Origin: Planctomycetota bacterium
GTDB lineage: Bacteria > Planctomycetota > UBA1135 > UBA2386
DNA: 34,576 nt
NCBI GenBank assembly: GCA_016794485.1
Contig: JAEUHV010000517.1
Location: forward strand, 1 to 34,576
Direction of reading: 5' to 3'
This document shows positions 25,567 through 34,300 of this stretch, piece by piece. Each line of letters starts with the position of its first letter. Within the stretch, counting starts at the first letter, position 1. Under the pieces are notes generated by a model that saw only the letters and a list, made by a program, of their open reading frames with translations, did no database searches and was not told the DNA's origin. The position numbers and the translations under genes are program-made.

Positions 25567-26756
25567 TGAGCGCCATGCCGACGATCGCACCGCGCCGCCT
25601 GCAGGCCACCCTCCTCGAGAGGGCCGGCCGTCACCCGACCATCACCGTCACGGGACCACGCCAATCGGGCAAGACGACGCTGTGCCGCGCGGCGTTTCCC
25701 GACCACACCTACGTGAACCTCGAGGACCCGACTCTGCGCGAGATCGCGGCCGCGGATCCGAGCAGCTTCGTCGCGCGCCATGCTCGTGGCGCCATCTTCG
25801 ACGAGGTCCAGCGCGTGCCGTCGCTGCTGTCGGCTGTGCAAGTTGCGGTCGATGCGAGCCGGGACCATGGCCGCTTCGTGCTCAGTGGCTCGCACAACTT
25901 CCAGCTGCAAGGCGCGATCGCCCAGTCACTCGCCGGCCGCACCAGCGTGCTGGACCTGCTGCCCATGAGCCACGACGAGGTGGGCGCCTTCCCTGGCGCG
26001 CCGGTGCATCTGATGCCGACCCTGTTCGCCGGCGGCTACCCACGGATCTTCGATCGCCTCATTCCACCGACGGAGTTCCACTCCGACTACGTGCGCACTT
26101 ACGTCGAGCGCGACGTTCGACAGTTGCTGGCGATCCAGGATCTCGGCACGTTCCAGATGTTCTTGCGCATGTGCGCCGGCAGGAGCGCCAGCCTGATCAA
26201 CCTGTCGTCACTGGCCTCGGACTGTGGCATCACCCACCCGACGGTGAAGGCGTGGATCCAGGTGCTCGAGGCGAGCTACCTGGTGAAGACCGTGCAGCCG
26301 TGGTTCACCAATCTCGGCAAGCGCCTGGTGAAGAGCCCCAAGCTGTTCTTCCTCGACTCCGGGTTGTTGTGCTGGCTGCTGGGCATTCGTGACGCCGACC
26401 AGCTCGAGGTCCACCCGCTGCGCGGCGCGGTTTTCGAGAGTTGGGTCGTCAGTGAAGTGCTCAAGGCGCGCGCCAACGTGGGTGTGAACGACCCAATCTG
26501 GTTCTACCGCGATCAGGCGGCCAACGAAATCGACGTCGTGGTCGAGGCGGGCAGGGACTTGCTGCTCGTCGAGATCAAGAGTGGCGCGAGGGTGGCGACC
26601 GATGCCGTCGACAGGCTGCTCGCGACGGCCGGTGCCTTCGCCCGCGTCCATCGCAGTGTGCGCACGCTGATCATTCATGGTGGCGACGACATGCTGTCCG
26701 TGCGCGGCGTCGAGCTGCTGCCTTGGAAACGGGTCGCCGGCCGAAGCTGGCACTGA
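25566..26756 (+). CDS. AAA_14/DUF4143 ATP-binding protein
   Basis: A 396-residue P-loop ATPase. Walker A is TVTGPRQSGKTT (residues 27-38). Walker B is GAIFDEVQ, with Asp79-Glu80. SGSHNF near 108 is the sensor-like SGS of the family. The C-terminal DUF4143 part contains a winged-helix-like stretch (DCGITHPTVKAWIQVLE) and a PD-(D/E)XK-nuclease-like signature: Glu321-x-Asp323, then Glu336-x-Lys338 in LLVEIKSG. Such proteins are widespread, patchily distributed and mostly uncharacterised; a role in mobile DNA or defence is suspected, not shown. The ATG at 25566 is used; another at 25575 is possible. The gene is bracketed by the 29-bp direct repeats. Confidence 0.92.
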   Translation: MSAMPTIAPRRLQATLLERAGRHPTITVTGPRQSGKTTLCRAAFPDHTYVNLEDPTLREIAAADPSSFVARHARGAIFDEVQRVPSLLSAVQVAVDASRDHGRFVLSGSHNFQLQGAIAQSLAGRTSVLDLLPMSHDEVGAFPGAPVHLMPTLFAGGYPRIFDRLIPPTEFHSDYVRTYVERDVRQLLAIQDLGTFQMFLRMCAGRSASLINLSSLASDCGITHPTVKAWIQVLEASYLVKTVQPWFTNLGKRLVKSPKLFFLDSGLLCWLLGIRDADQLEVHPLRGAVFESWVVSEVLKARANVGVNDPIWFYRDQAANEIDVVVEAGRDLLLVEIKSGARVATDAVDRLLATAGAFARVHRSVRTLIIHGGDDMLSVRGVELLPWKRVAGRSWH

Positions 26757-26776
26757 ACGTGTCGCTCGCGACCATC

Positions 26777-26809
26777 GCACCGATGCGTCGATCTCCCTCC
26801 GCATCGTGC
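26777..26809. terminator. Possible bidirectional hairpin between convergent genes
   Basis: GCAC-C-GATGCG pairs with CGCATCGTGC across a 12-base loop, giving a 10-bp stem with one bulged C. It lies between the stop of the ATPase gene and the stop of the selenoprotein gene on the other strand, a fitting place for a shared terminator. There is no run of T on either side, so intrinsic termination is uncertain. Confidence 0.35.
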
Positions 26810-26861
26810 CGCGGCGATGGTTCTGGCGACGTGATGCTGCTCCGTCTCGCCGCGTCGGCTG

Positions 26862-27932
26862 TCAACGGGCGCGCGGAGCTCGGTGAGCACTCTGGTCGGC
26901 CGTCGTGGTCGCGCGGTCGAGCTGCTGCCTGATCCATACGCGAACGGCTCCCTCCGTCCTGGCGTCGAGGCCGGCCAGCGCGTCGCCCCACAGGGTTACG
27001 GCGTGCGGAGTGCCGGCCGCGGCGTCGGCGAGTTCGACCCGCGCGGCGGCGCGGCGCAGCGGGTCGCCTTCCCATGCGGCGCCGATCGCTTTGCGCGCCG
27101 CCTCGATCGCCTCGGCCCGTTCGTCCGTCGACCCGTCGCGCGTCGCCTGCACCCGCGCGATCGCCGCGCGGGCCAGCGCGACGAACGTCGGCGGCACCGA
27201 GGGGGCCGGGTCCGACTTCGCGTCGAGCCACGCGAGCGCTTCGTGCGGTTTGCCGGCGGCGAGCAGGCGCCGCGCGAACACGTCGCGTTGGTCGACGACC
27301 CAGCCCGCGGACTTCACGGCCGGCAGCTCCTGGTCCTGGGCGAGCACCGCGGCGAGTGCGGCGGTCAGCGGCATCGGGTCCGCCCACGGCAGCTTGTCGA
27401 CGATGCGGCCTTGGCGATCGATCAGGAACGCCGGGCTCGGCAGGTCCGAGAACAGCGCGCGCGACGCGTCGTCCATGCCATCGACGAAGATCGGCAGCGG
27501 CACTTCGAGTTCGTCCCGGATGCGGCGGGCCAACGTGCAGCGTTCGGCGAACGTGCCCGGCTGCGCGACTTCGGCGAACGCCATCCGGCCGGCGTGCGGT
27601 TCCTTCTGTTCGACCACCGCGAACACCACGTCGGTCGACTTCTCGTTCTCCCGCCAGAGCTGCCGCAGACCTGCGGCCGCGCGCCGGAACGGGGGTCAAG
27701 TGAAGCCGGCCTTGATCACCACCACGATGCGTCCGCGCCACTGCGACAGCGCGTGCGGCCGGCCGTCGAGGTCGATCAGTACGAGGTCGGGCGCCATCGT
27801 GCCGACGGCGGGTTCGGCTTGCAGGAACCGTTGCCGTTCGAACAACGCGTCGTCGCGTTTCTCCATCTGGGCCGGCAGCGCGGCCGCGGCGAGGGCGAAG
27901 CAGAGCGGCAGGAAGCGAAGGGTCGGATTCAT
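26862..27932 (-). CDS. Exported deiodinase-like redoxin, predicted selenoprotein (in-frame TGA = Sec79)
   Basis: Read through one TGA (27696-27698), this is a 356-residue protein. It has a signal peptide (MNPTLRFLPLCFALAAAALPA), a redoxin fold (GTMAPDLVLIDLDGRPHALS, then RIVVVIKAGFT-U-PPFRR), then QPGTFAERCTLARR, LPIFVDGMDDASRALF and SPAFLIDRQGRIVDK, which match iodothyronine-deiodinase-like bacterial proteins. In the family the active site is T-C/U-PPF; here the Cys/Sec codon is TGA. A hairpin with a GGTC loop follows 24 bases later (see 27662-27677). Frame, similarity and codon use continue without a break on both sides. After residue 165 comes a helical tail of unknown role. It overlaps the FGE-like gene by four bases (ATGA). 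The last codons lie in the inserted segment. A pseudogene is the alternative; I favour a selenoprotein. Confidence 0.85.
26907..26935. repeat. 29-bp direct repeat, right copy
   Basis: This is the second perfect copy of the 29-base repeat at 25436-25464. It lies inside the 3' part of the selenoprotein gene, where on the minus strand it encodes WIRQQLDRAT. The same residues would be read in the left copy, where they run on to PKPR and a stop. This copy therefore marks the right edge of the inserted segment. Confidence 0.93.
27662..27677 (-). promoter_or_regulatory. Predicted bacterial SECIS hairpin
   Basis: On the minus strand GCCGCA-GGTC-TGCGGC forms a perfect 6-bp stem with a GGTC loop; after a G/A mismatch, two more pairs extend it. 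The loop begins 24 bases after the TGA, within the range known for bacterial SECIS elements (about 16-37 bases to the loop guanine). The core GCAGGTCTGC is identical to the apical part of the E. coli fdhF SECIS. It lies in the coding region, as bacterial SECIS elements do, and would recruit SelB with Sec-tRNA. Confidence 0.8.
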
Positions 27933-29008
27933 CGGTCGGAGCTCCCGGTATCGGACAGGTCGCGGGCGACGCGGAAGCCGATGTCGTCGGTGCGGACATC
28001 GGGCCACTGCCGCATGCGGAACGAATTGCGCAGGTACATCCCGTCGAGCACGAACGAGCCGCCGCGCAGCACATGGGTGCCACCCTGCGTCGGCTTGCCG
28101 GCTGCGGACGGGTCCCGGTAGACGTCGGCGGTCCACTCGAACGCGTTGCCGGTCATGTCGAACAGGCCGTAGCCGTTGGCTGCGAACGAGCCGACTTCGC
28201 GCAGCGTGCCCGACTCCTGGTTGGCGGCGTCGCGGCGATAGACGTTGCCGTAGGCGAACACGAACGAGGCCGGCCCGCGCGCGGCCTTCTCCCATTCGAC
28301 TTCGCGCGGCAAGCGGTGGGGCACGCCGGTCACCCGGCTGCGCCAGCTGCAGAAGGCCCGTGCGCCGGCGAGGCTCACCGTGACCACGGGCAACTGGGGG
28401 GCATCGCTGGTCCAGCGGCCGTCGGTGCCCAGCTGGCACCGGAACTTCTTCGAGTCGAACGCGCACCACACGGCGTCGAGCCCACCTTCGACGCCGTTCA
28501 GGAACGTCGCGAACTCGCCATTGGTGACCTCGTGCTTCGCCAGCCAGAACGCCGGCACGTCGACGACGCGGGCAGGCCGCTCGTCTTCCTGGCCGATGCC
28601 GAGCGTGTCGCCGACCACGGCCGGTCCCGCGGGCACGAACGCGAACGCAGCATCGTCGACCGTCGGCGGCGACACGTTGACGACGAGGCGCAGCGTGGCA
28701 TCGGCCGGGAGCGCGTTCGGCAGCAGCGGGGCCGGGAATGCAATCTCGCCGTGCGCGTGCTTGGCGTGCACGACGTAGGCACCCGGCACGACCACGAGCC
28801 GATGCGTCGCCGCCGCGCCGAGTTCGACCAGCGGACGCACCGTGTCGCCCTCGACCACGGACAGCCGCAGCGTGCGGTGTTCCGGATTGGCGATTTCGAG
28901 GCGCGCCTGCGCCGACGAGGGTCCGAGGGGTGCGCCCTGGCAGGCGGCCAAGAAGGCGCACGGCGCGAGCAGTTTGGAGGGGCGGCAACGCACGCGCGAG
29001 GGATCCAT
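27929..29008 (-). CDS. FGE/SUMF1-domain lipoprotein
   Basis: A 359-residue protein with a lipoprotein signal (lipobox LAAC, Cys23). Residues about 30-120 form a beta-rich domain. Residues 123-350 are an FGE-sulfatase (formylglycine-generating enzyme-like) domain: FVPAGPAVVGD, KHEVTNGEFATFLN, LPREVEWEKAARG, GLFDMTGNAFEWTADVYRDP, HVLRGGSFVLDGMYLRNSFR and GFRVARD. True FGE enzymes have two catalytic cysteines just after RGGS; here both are Leu (321 and 326), so it is probably not an FGE but a structural or binding member, as many bacterial ones are. Its stop overlaps the start of the selenoprotein gene (ATGA), so the two are translationally coupled. It is divergent from the Cys-rich secreted protein gene. 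Confidence 0.9.
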   Translation of the reverse strand: MDPSRVRCRPSKLLAPCAFLAACQGAPLGPSSAQARLEIANPEHRTLRLSVVEGDTVRPLVELGAAATHRLVVVPGAYVVHAKHAHGEIAFPAPLLPNALPADATLRLVVNVSPPTVDDAAFAFVPAGPAVVGDTLGIGQEDERPARVVDVPAFWLAKHEVTNGEFATFLNGVEGGLDAVWCAFDSKKFRCQLGTDGRWTSDAPQLPVVTVSLAGARAFCSWRSRVTGVPHRLPREVEWEKAARGPASFVFAYGNVYRRDAANQESGTLREVGSFAANGYGLFDMTGNAFEWTADVYRDPSAAGKPTQGGTHVLRGGSFVLDGMYLRNSFRMRQWPDVRTDDIGFRVARDLSDTGSSDR

Positions 29009-29152
29009 GGCGCGAACGGACCTTACACCGCGTGCTTCCGAAATGGCGGGGGACGACTGGGAGTTCGACCCGGGCGCGCAGGGCCAGCGATGGGTGCGGG
29101 GCATTTTCGGCTGCGAAGGCGTGCGTTCGCCGTCGCCGGGTTCTTCCCCAGC

Positions 29153-30358
29153 ATGCGCCACCTGCTTCCCGTCTTGTTCCCGCTGCTCGCCGCCGGCACC
29201 GCCGCGGCGCAGACGATCCCCAACCTGATCGCCCCGACGCTGAACAACACGTTGATCGACCAGAGCATCCACGGCACCTGCACCCCGCTCGGCAACTGCG
29301 GGTCGCTCCAGCCCGGCACGGGCACGTGGTTCTGGGCCGGCGGCTCGGCCTGGGATTCGACCAACACCGGAGTCTGGATCAGCAACGGGTCGTCGCTCGC
29401 CCGCTACGGCATGAACGGCTGCACGCTGCAGTGCGGACCGTTCCTGCCGCCGGTCCTCGGATGGGTGACCGGCATGGACATGCACGACGGCAACAACCGG
29501 CTGTGGTTCATCGACAGCTCCGGCTGGATCCACGAGGCCACGAACGCATGTCCGCCGGTCGTGGTCAACAGCTGGAACACCGGCTTGCCGATCACCGGCA
29601 CGACCGTCACCAGCGCGATCGCGATCGACGAACTGCGCGGCCTCATCTTCTACACGACGTGCGACTTCGGCTTCGGCAACGGCTGGATCCGCGCGGCACC
29701 GCTCGCCAATCCGGCGGCATGGTTCAACGTGGCGCCGCTGTTCGACTGCATGCCAGTGCCGACGCTGGTGACCGGGCTCGCCTGCGATGCCGCGAACAGC
29801 GCGCTCTACTGGACCAACGGCCGCGGCACCAACCGCTGGACCTACAACTACAACCCGACCGGACCCACGATCGCCTACACGCCGGGCACCTGCTGCCTGC
29901 AACTCGCGCCGATGCCCGATCCGTACACCGACCTCAGCATCCGTTGGGGCGGTGCGACCTCGGCCGGTGGCCCGTGCGCGAACGGCGCCTGCGCGCCGTG
30001 CCCGAACGTGCACCTGCTGCGCAACGCGCCGTTGCTCGGCACCAACCTGCAGCTCGGGCTCGACCTGTGCCAGCCGGCGACGTTCGCGCTGTGCGGCGTC
30101 GACTTCGGGCCGTGCAACACCGGCGTGGCGTTCCCGCCGCTGTGCGGCCCGCTGATGCTGCCGATGACCGCGGCGATGCTGCCGATGGGGCCGAACATCC
30201 CGGCCGGGCCCGGTCCGTGCGCGGCCAGCACCACGTGGATCCTGCCGCTGCCCAGCAATCCGTCGTTCGTCGGCACGGTGATGTCGTCGCAGTGCCTGTC
30301 GCTCTGCCTGCCGAACGGCACCTCGATGAGCAACTGCCTGACCTGGGTCCTGCAGTGA
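29153..30358 (+). CDS. Cys-rich secreted protein of unknown function
   Basis: A 401-residue protein with a clear signal peptide (MRHLLPVLFPLLAAGTAAA, cut before QT). The start at 29153 is chosen because it begins the signal; the frame is open much further upstream but lacks coding character. The mature part contains 21 cysteines, many in GTC, GPC or LC settings, and repeated short beta units with TW and WFID-like turns (GVWISNGSSLARYG, NRLWFIDSSGWIHEA, GLIFYTTCDFGFG, SALYWTNGRGTNRW), which suggests a beta-propeller. No enzyme motif is seen. I do not recognise the family. Confidence 0.78.
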   Translation: MRHLLPVLFPLLAAGTAAAQTIPNLIAPTLNNTLIDQSIHGTCTPLGNCGSLQPGTGTWFWAGGSAWDSTNTGVWISNGSSLARYGMNGCTLQCGPFLPPVLGWVTGMDMHDGNNRLWFIDSSGWIHEATNACPPVVVNSWNTGLPITGTTVTSAIAIDELRGLIFYTTCDFGFGNGWIRAAPLANPAAWFNVAPLFDCMPVPTLVTGLACDAANSALYWTNGRGTNRWTYNYNPTGPTIAYTPGTCCLQLAPMPDPYTDLSIRWGGATSAGGPCANGACAPCPNVHLLRNAPLLGTNLQLGLDLCQPATFALCGVDFGPCNTGVAFPPLCGPLMLPMTAAMLPMGPNIPAGPGPCAASTTWILPLPSNPSFVGTVMSSQCLSLCLPNGTSMSNCLTWVLQ

Positions 30359-30389
30359 CGAAGCCGCGCGCGGCCCGTAGGCTGCGCGC

Positions 30390-30929
30390 GTGCTGCACCG
30401 ATTCGAGATCGCTCTCGCCGACGTCGACCGCGGCGTCTACCAGGACCTCGACCTGCGCGTCGCGCGCCATCCGTCCGAGGACAACCCGTATCTGCTGACG
30501 CGCATCCTGGCGTTCGCGCTCGAACACAAGGACGGCCTCGCGTTCAGCAAGGGCTTGTCGGAATCGGACGAGCCGGCGATCTGGCTCAAAGACGCGGAAG
30601 GCCGCGTGCAGGAGTGGATCGAGGTCGGCGCGCCGGCGGCCGACCGGCTGCACCGCGCGAGCAAGGCGTGCCCGCGGGTCGTCGTGTGGTGCCACCGGCG
30701 CCCCGACATGCTGCAGCAGCGCTGCGCCAAGGAACGGGTGCACAAGGGCGACCAGATCGTCGTCTGGAAGGTGCCCGCGGACCTGCTGACGGCGCTCGAA
30801 CGCAAGCTCGACCGGAACAACAAGTGGGACCTGTCGCGGCACGAGGGCCGCGTGACGGTCGTCGTCGGCGGCGAGGCGATCGAAGCGGTGCTCGAATCGG
30901 TGCCGCTGGTGCCGGCGGAGGGCGCGTGA
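30390..30929 (+). CDS. YaeQ family protein
   Basis: A 179-residue protein matching YaeQ along its whole length: MLHRFEIALADVDRGVYQDL, HPSEDNPYLLTRILAFALEH, GLSESDEPAIWLKDAEGRV, then WIEVGAPAADRLHRASKA and VVVWCHRRP. YaeQ has a PD-(D/E)XK-nuclease-like fold, but its cellular role is not settled. The start is a GTG at 30390. Its stop overlaps the GTG start of the YjbR-like gene (GTGA at 30926-30929), so the pair is likely one operon. Confidence 0.93.
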   Translation: MLHRFEIALADVDRGVYQDLDLRVARHPSEDNPYLLTRILAFALEHKDGLAFSKGLSESDEPAIWLKDAEGRVQEWIEVGAPAADRLHRASKACPRVVVWCHRRPDMLQQRCAKERVHKGDQIVVWKVPADLLTALERKLDRNNKWDLSRHEGRVTVVVGGEAIEAVLESVPLVPAEGA

Positions 30930-31288
30930 CGCCGGCCGCGTTCCGCAAGGCGGCGTTGGCGTTGCCCGACGTCGTCGAAGGCAGCCACCACGGCCATGCC
31001 GATTTCCGGTTGCACGGGCGCGTGGTCGCGTCGCTGCATCCGGACGGCGAGCAGGCCATGGTGAAGGTGCCGTTGCCGCGCCAGCAGGAACTGGTCGCGG
31101 CGCTGGGCGCGGCGTGCGTGCCGGCGAGCGGAGCATGGGGCCGGGCCGGATGCACGATGCTGCGCCTGGCCGCGATCGATGCCGCGGTCGTGCGCGACGC
31201 GCTGCAGGCCGCGTGGGAGTTCGGCGCCGTGGCGCCGCCGGTCGCGAAGAAGTCGAAGTCGCCCGTGGCGCCACGGCGCCGGCGTTAG
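30926..31288 (+). CDS. MmcQ/YjbR (DUF419) family protein
   Basis: A 120-residue protein starting with GTG in an overlap with the yaeQ-like stop. The family pattern is visible: TPAAFRKAALALPDVVEGSH, then GHADFRLHGRVVASLHPDGE and MVKVPLPRQQELVAAL. The C-terminus is Lys/Arg-rich (KKSKSPVAPRRRR). Members have a double-wing DNA-binding-like fold and an unknown role. It is convergent with the large kinase gene, 25 bases away. Confidence 0.85.
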   Translation: MTPAAFRKAALALPDVVEGSHHGHADFRLHGRVVASLHPDGEQAMVKVPLPRQQELVAALGAACVPASGAWGRAGCTMLRLAAIDAAVVRDALQAAWEFGAVAPPVAKKSKSPVAPRRRR

Positions 31289-31313
31289 CACCGGCGGGCA
31301 CTGCCGCCTGGCC

Positions 31314-34300
31314 TCACTCGACGGTGATCGCGAACTCCGGAGCCGCTTCGTTGCCGGCGCGATCGCGGACCTTCAACTTCAAGGTGAACGACGCCTTCTG
31401 CGCCGGCAGCGCCAGCGTCCAGGTGCCGGCCTTCTCGTCGACCCGCGCCACGGCGCCTTCCGCCGTGAGCACGCTGGCGATGCCGCTCGGGTCGCTGCAC
31501 TTGCCTTCGAGCACCAGCGGCTTCGTGGTGGGCACCTTCTGGTCCGGCCCCGGCGACGTCAGGGTCACGGCCGGCGCGGTCGTGTCGCGCACGATCTCGA
31601 CCACGAACGGGTCGCTGTTGCCGAGCTTGTTGGTCGCGCGCACCTCGACCCGCCGCACTTCGCCTTCGCGCAGTCCGGTGAGTTCGATCGCGTCCCCCGA
31701 GGCCATGGGCCGGTCGTCGACCAGCAGCTGCGGCGCGGAACCGCCCGCGGTGGCCACGAGCTTCGCCGCATCGGCGGCGACGAAGCAGCGTTCGCCGCGC
31801 GGGAGCAACCGGGTGGCGCCGTTCGCGGTCAGGGTCACGCTGCGCACCGAGGCCGGCTGGATCGTGCAGTCGACCGTGCTGACCCGCTTGTTGGTCGCCT
31901 TCGCCAGGTTCTCGACCTTGATGTCGAGCGTGTTCCTGCCGCGGTCCAGCGGCACTTCGCCGATCCACACCGGCTCCGGCTCGTTCACGTCGCGGACCAG
32001 TTCGTAGGTGACGCCATTGCGCACCACGAAGGCGCGCCGAACCCACCGGTCGACGCGGCCGACGCGCACGCGTGCAGACAACGATTCGGTCGAACTCTCG
32101 AACCCCGGCTCGAGCACGGCGAACGCGGGCGAGCGGGTCAGCTTGACCACGTTGGGCACGATCGCCGTCGCCGGTTGGCGATCGGCGCGCGTGGCGACGA
32201 GCCGCAGGTCCTGCGGTTCACCCTCGATCGGCACCGGCAGGCGCAGTTCGAAGCCGTCGGCGGTCGCGGTGGGTTCGATGCGTTTGCCGTTGCAGGTGAA
32301 CTCGACGCCGTCGGCGGGGATCACGCGGCCGCGCACGACGATCTCATCGGTGGTGGTTACGGCATACCCTTCGACCCGGCCGTCGGCGGCTTCCGGTGTC
32401 ACCGCGAACGCGAGCGAGCGCATGGACGGGTCCAGTTGCGGGTCGACCTTTGGTTCGACCTTTGGTTCGACCTTGGGTTCGACCTTGGGTTCGACCTTGG
32501 GTTCGACCGGCGGCGTCACCACGGGCTGCGGATCGCGCGGCTTGGGTTCGACGTAGCGCAGCGGCCAGCGCGCGAGTTCGACCTCGGTGCCGTCGGTCAA
32601 CGTCGCCCGCACGGTGAGTTCGGCGCCGGTGGCGGCCACGCTCGCGGCGAACGCGCCGTCCGCAGCGCGGAGGGCGGTGGTGTCGCCGAGGCGCAGCGCC
32701 TGCACGCCGTCGCCGGGAGCCAGCCGGAACGTGAGCAATGCGCCGGGGGCAAGCTGGTCGCCCGGGGCCTGCGCCCGCACGGCCTCGGCGGCGGCGGCGC
32801 GGACCTGTTCGCGCAGCAACTGCTGGCGGCGGGTCAGGGTGGTGTCGTCGGGGGCCAGCGTGCGCGCCGCCACCATCGCGGCCAGCGCCTGCGCCCAGCG
32901 TTGCTGTGCGGCCAGGTCGCGGGCTTCGTCGGCGGCCTTCTCGGCCCGTTCAGCGGCGGTCGGGGCCGGCAGCGGTTTCTGGTCGACGACCGCCGGTGGG
33001 TCGGTCGCGTTCGGCGTCGGTGCTGGCGGCTTCGGGTCGGTCTGCGGTTGCGGCGGCGTCGTGGTCTGGTTGACGACCGGGTTCGGGGTCGGTGGCGTTT
33101 CGATCGGAGGGTTTGCCCGCAAGGCCCACCAGACCACGGCGACGGCACCGACCCCGACTCCGGCGATCAGGGCGTTGCGACCGCGGCCGGGGGCTGGCAG
33201 CGGCGTGGTTCCGGTGCCGCGGCTCGGCGACGAAGTCACGACGGTGCGGTCCGGGAGCACGTCCGGCGTGATCCCGGCCGGTCCACCGAACGAACCGGTG
33301 TCGCGTTCCTTCTTCAGGCCGGACGGCGTCGGTGAACGGGTCAGGAAGTCCTCGCGCAGCCACTGCTTGATCTGCTCGAGGTTCTTCAGCGGCGGCGGCG
33401 ACAGCAGCGTCTGCGCCGCCGTGGTCCCGGCCGACGCATCGCGCAGGGGCAGGCGCCGCAACGGCAGGGCGGCGATCGCAGTCGCGAGTTCGCCGGCGTC
33501 GAGGTAGCGCTGGCCCGGTTCCTTCGCGGTCGCCTTCGCCAACACCGCCGCCACCTCGGCGGGAACGTCGGGCCGGAGCTCGCGCACGTCGGGGAACGGC
33601 TGCAACAGGATCTTGCGCATGATGCGCGCCGGGATCCGTTCCGGGTCGGTGATCGCGTCTTCGCCCGTCAGCAGGAAGTACATCGTGGCGCCCAGCGCCC
33701 ACACGTCGGCCGCGGCGGTGACGTTGGTCGACTCCCACTGCTCTGGCGGCATGTAGGACGGCGTGCCCATGATCTGGTTGGGCGACGACAGCGTCGACTG
33801 GCCGGCGTTGCCGAGCGTGGGCTTGGCGAGGCCCATGTCGGCGACCTTCACCTGGCCTTGGTGCGACACCAGCAGGTTGTCTGGCTTGATGTCGCGGTGC
33901 ACGAAGCCGAGGCGGTGCGCCTCGCCGAGGCCCGCGGCCGCGTCGTGCATCAGCTGCAGCGCTTCGCCGACCGCGAGCGGTCCCTTGCGTTCGACGCGCT
34001 GGCGCGCGGACTCGCCGACGACCAGCTCCATCACGATGTAGTGCAGGCCGGCGCTCTCGGCGACGTCGTAGACGCGGATGACGTTCTGGTGGCTGATCTT
34101 CGCCGCCGACTGGCCCTCGCGGCGGAAGCGCTGCACGAACAGCGGATCGTCGGCGACGAGCTGCGGGCGCAGCACCTTCACCGCGACGTCGATGTCGAGG
34201 TTGAGATGGCGGGCGCGGTAGACCGCACCCATGCCGCCCTGGCCGATCTTGCCGAGGATCACGCACGGCGGCAGCACCTTGCTACCGGCCACCTCGGTGA

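Larger units (their letters stand above)
25465..26935. mobile_element. Candidate 1.47-kb inserted segment carrying one ATPase gene
   Basis: The segment lies between two perfect 29-bp direct repeats (one copy is counted in it here) and carries only the AAA_14/DUF4143 gene. Its leader is visibly richer in A and T than anything else in the window. Removing it restores a simple junction: the synthetase keeps its own stop and the selenoprotein gene on the other strand would end RATPKPR-stop at 25421, inside the synthetase end. No transposase, integrase or terminal inverted repeats are seen. That it is mobile is an inference; it could also be an old insertion by illegitimate recombination. Confidence 0.6.

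Noticed and set aside
25509-25582. A complete tRNA-Tyr gene around the TTGTAAA hairpin
   Set aside because: Only the anticodon-like arm is present. There is no D-arm, no T-arm of the GGTTCGAATCC type and no acceptor stem.
27696-27698. TGA as a frame-breaking stop, i.e. a pseudogene
   Set aside because: The frame continues without shift, similarity continues on both sides, the codon sits exactly at the Cys/Sec position of the family, and a SECIS-like hairpin follows. Selenocysteine explains all of this better.
31179-33335. A long + strand reading frame (718 codons) across the second kinase
   Set aside because: It is the antisense shadow of the kinase gene; its translation is Arg/Gly/His-rich and has no domain, while the minus strand shows all kinase motifs.
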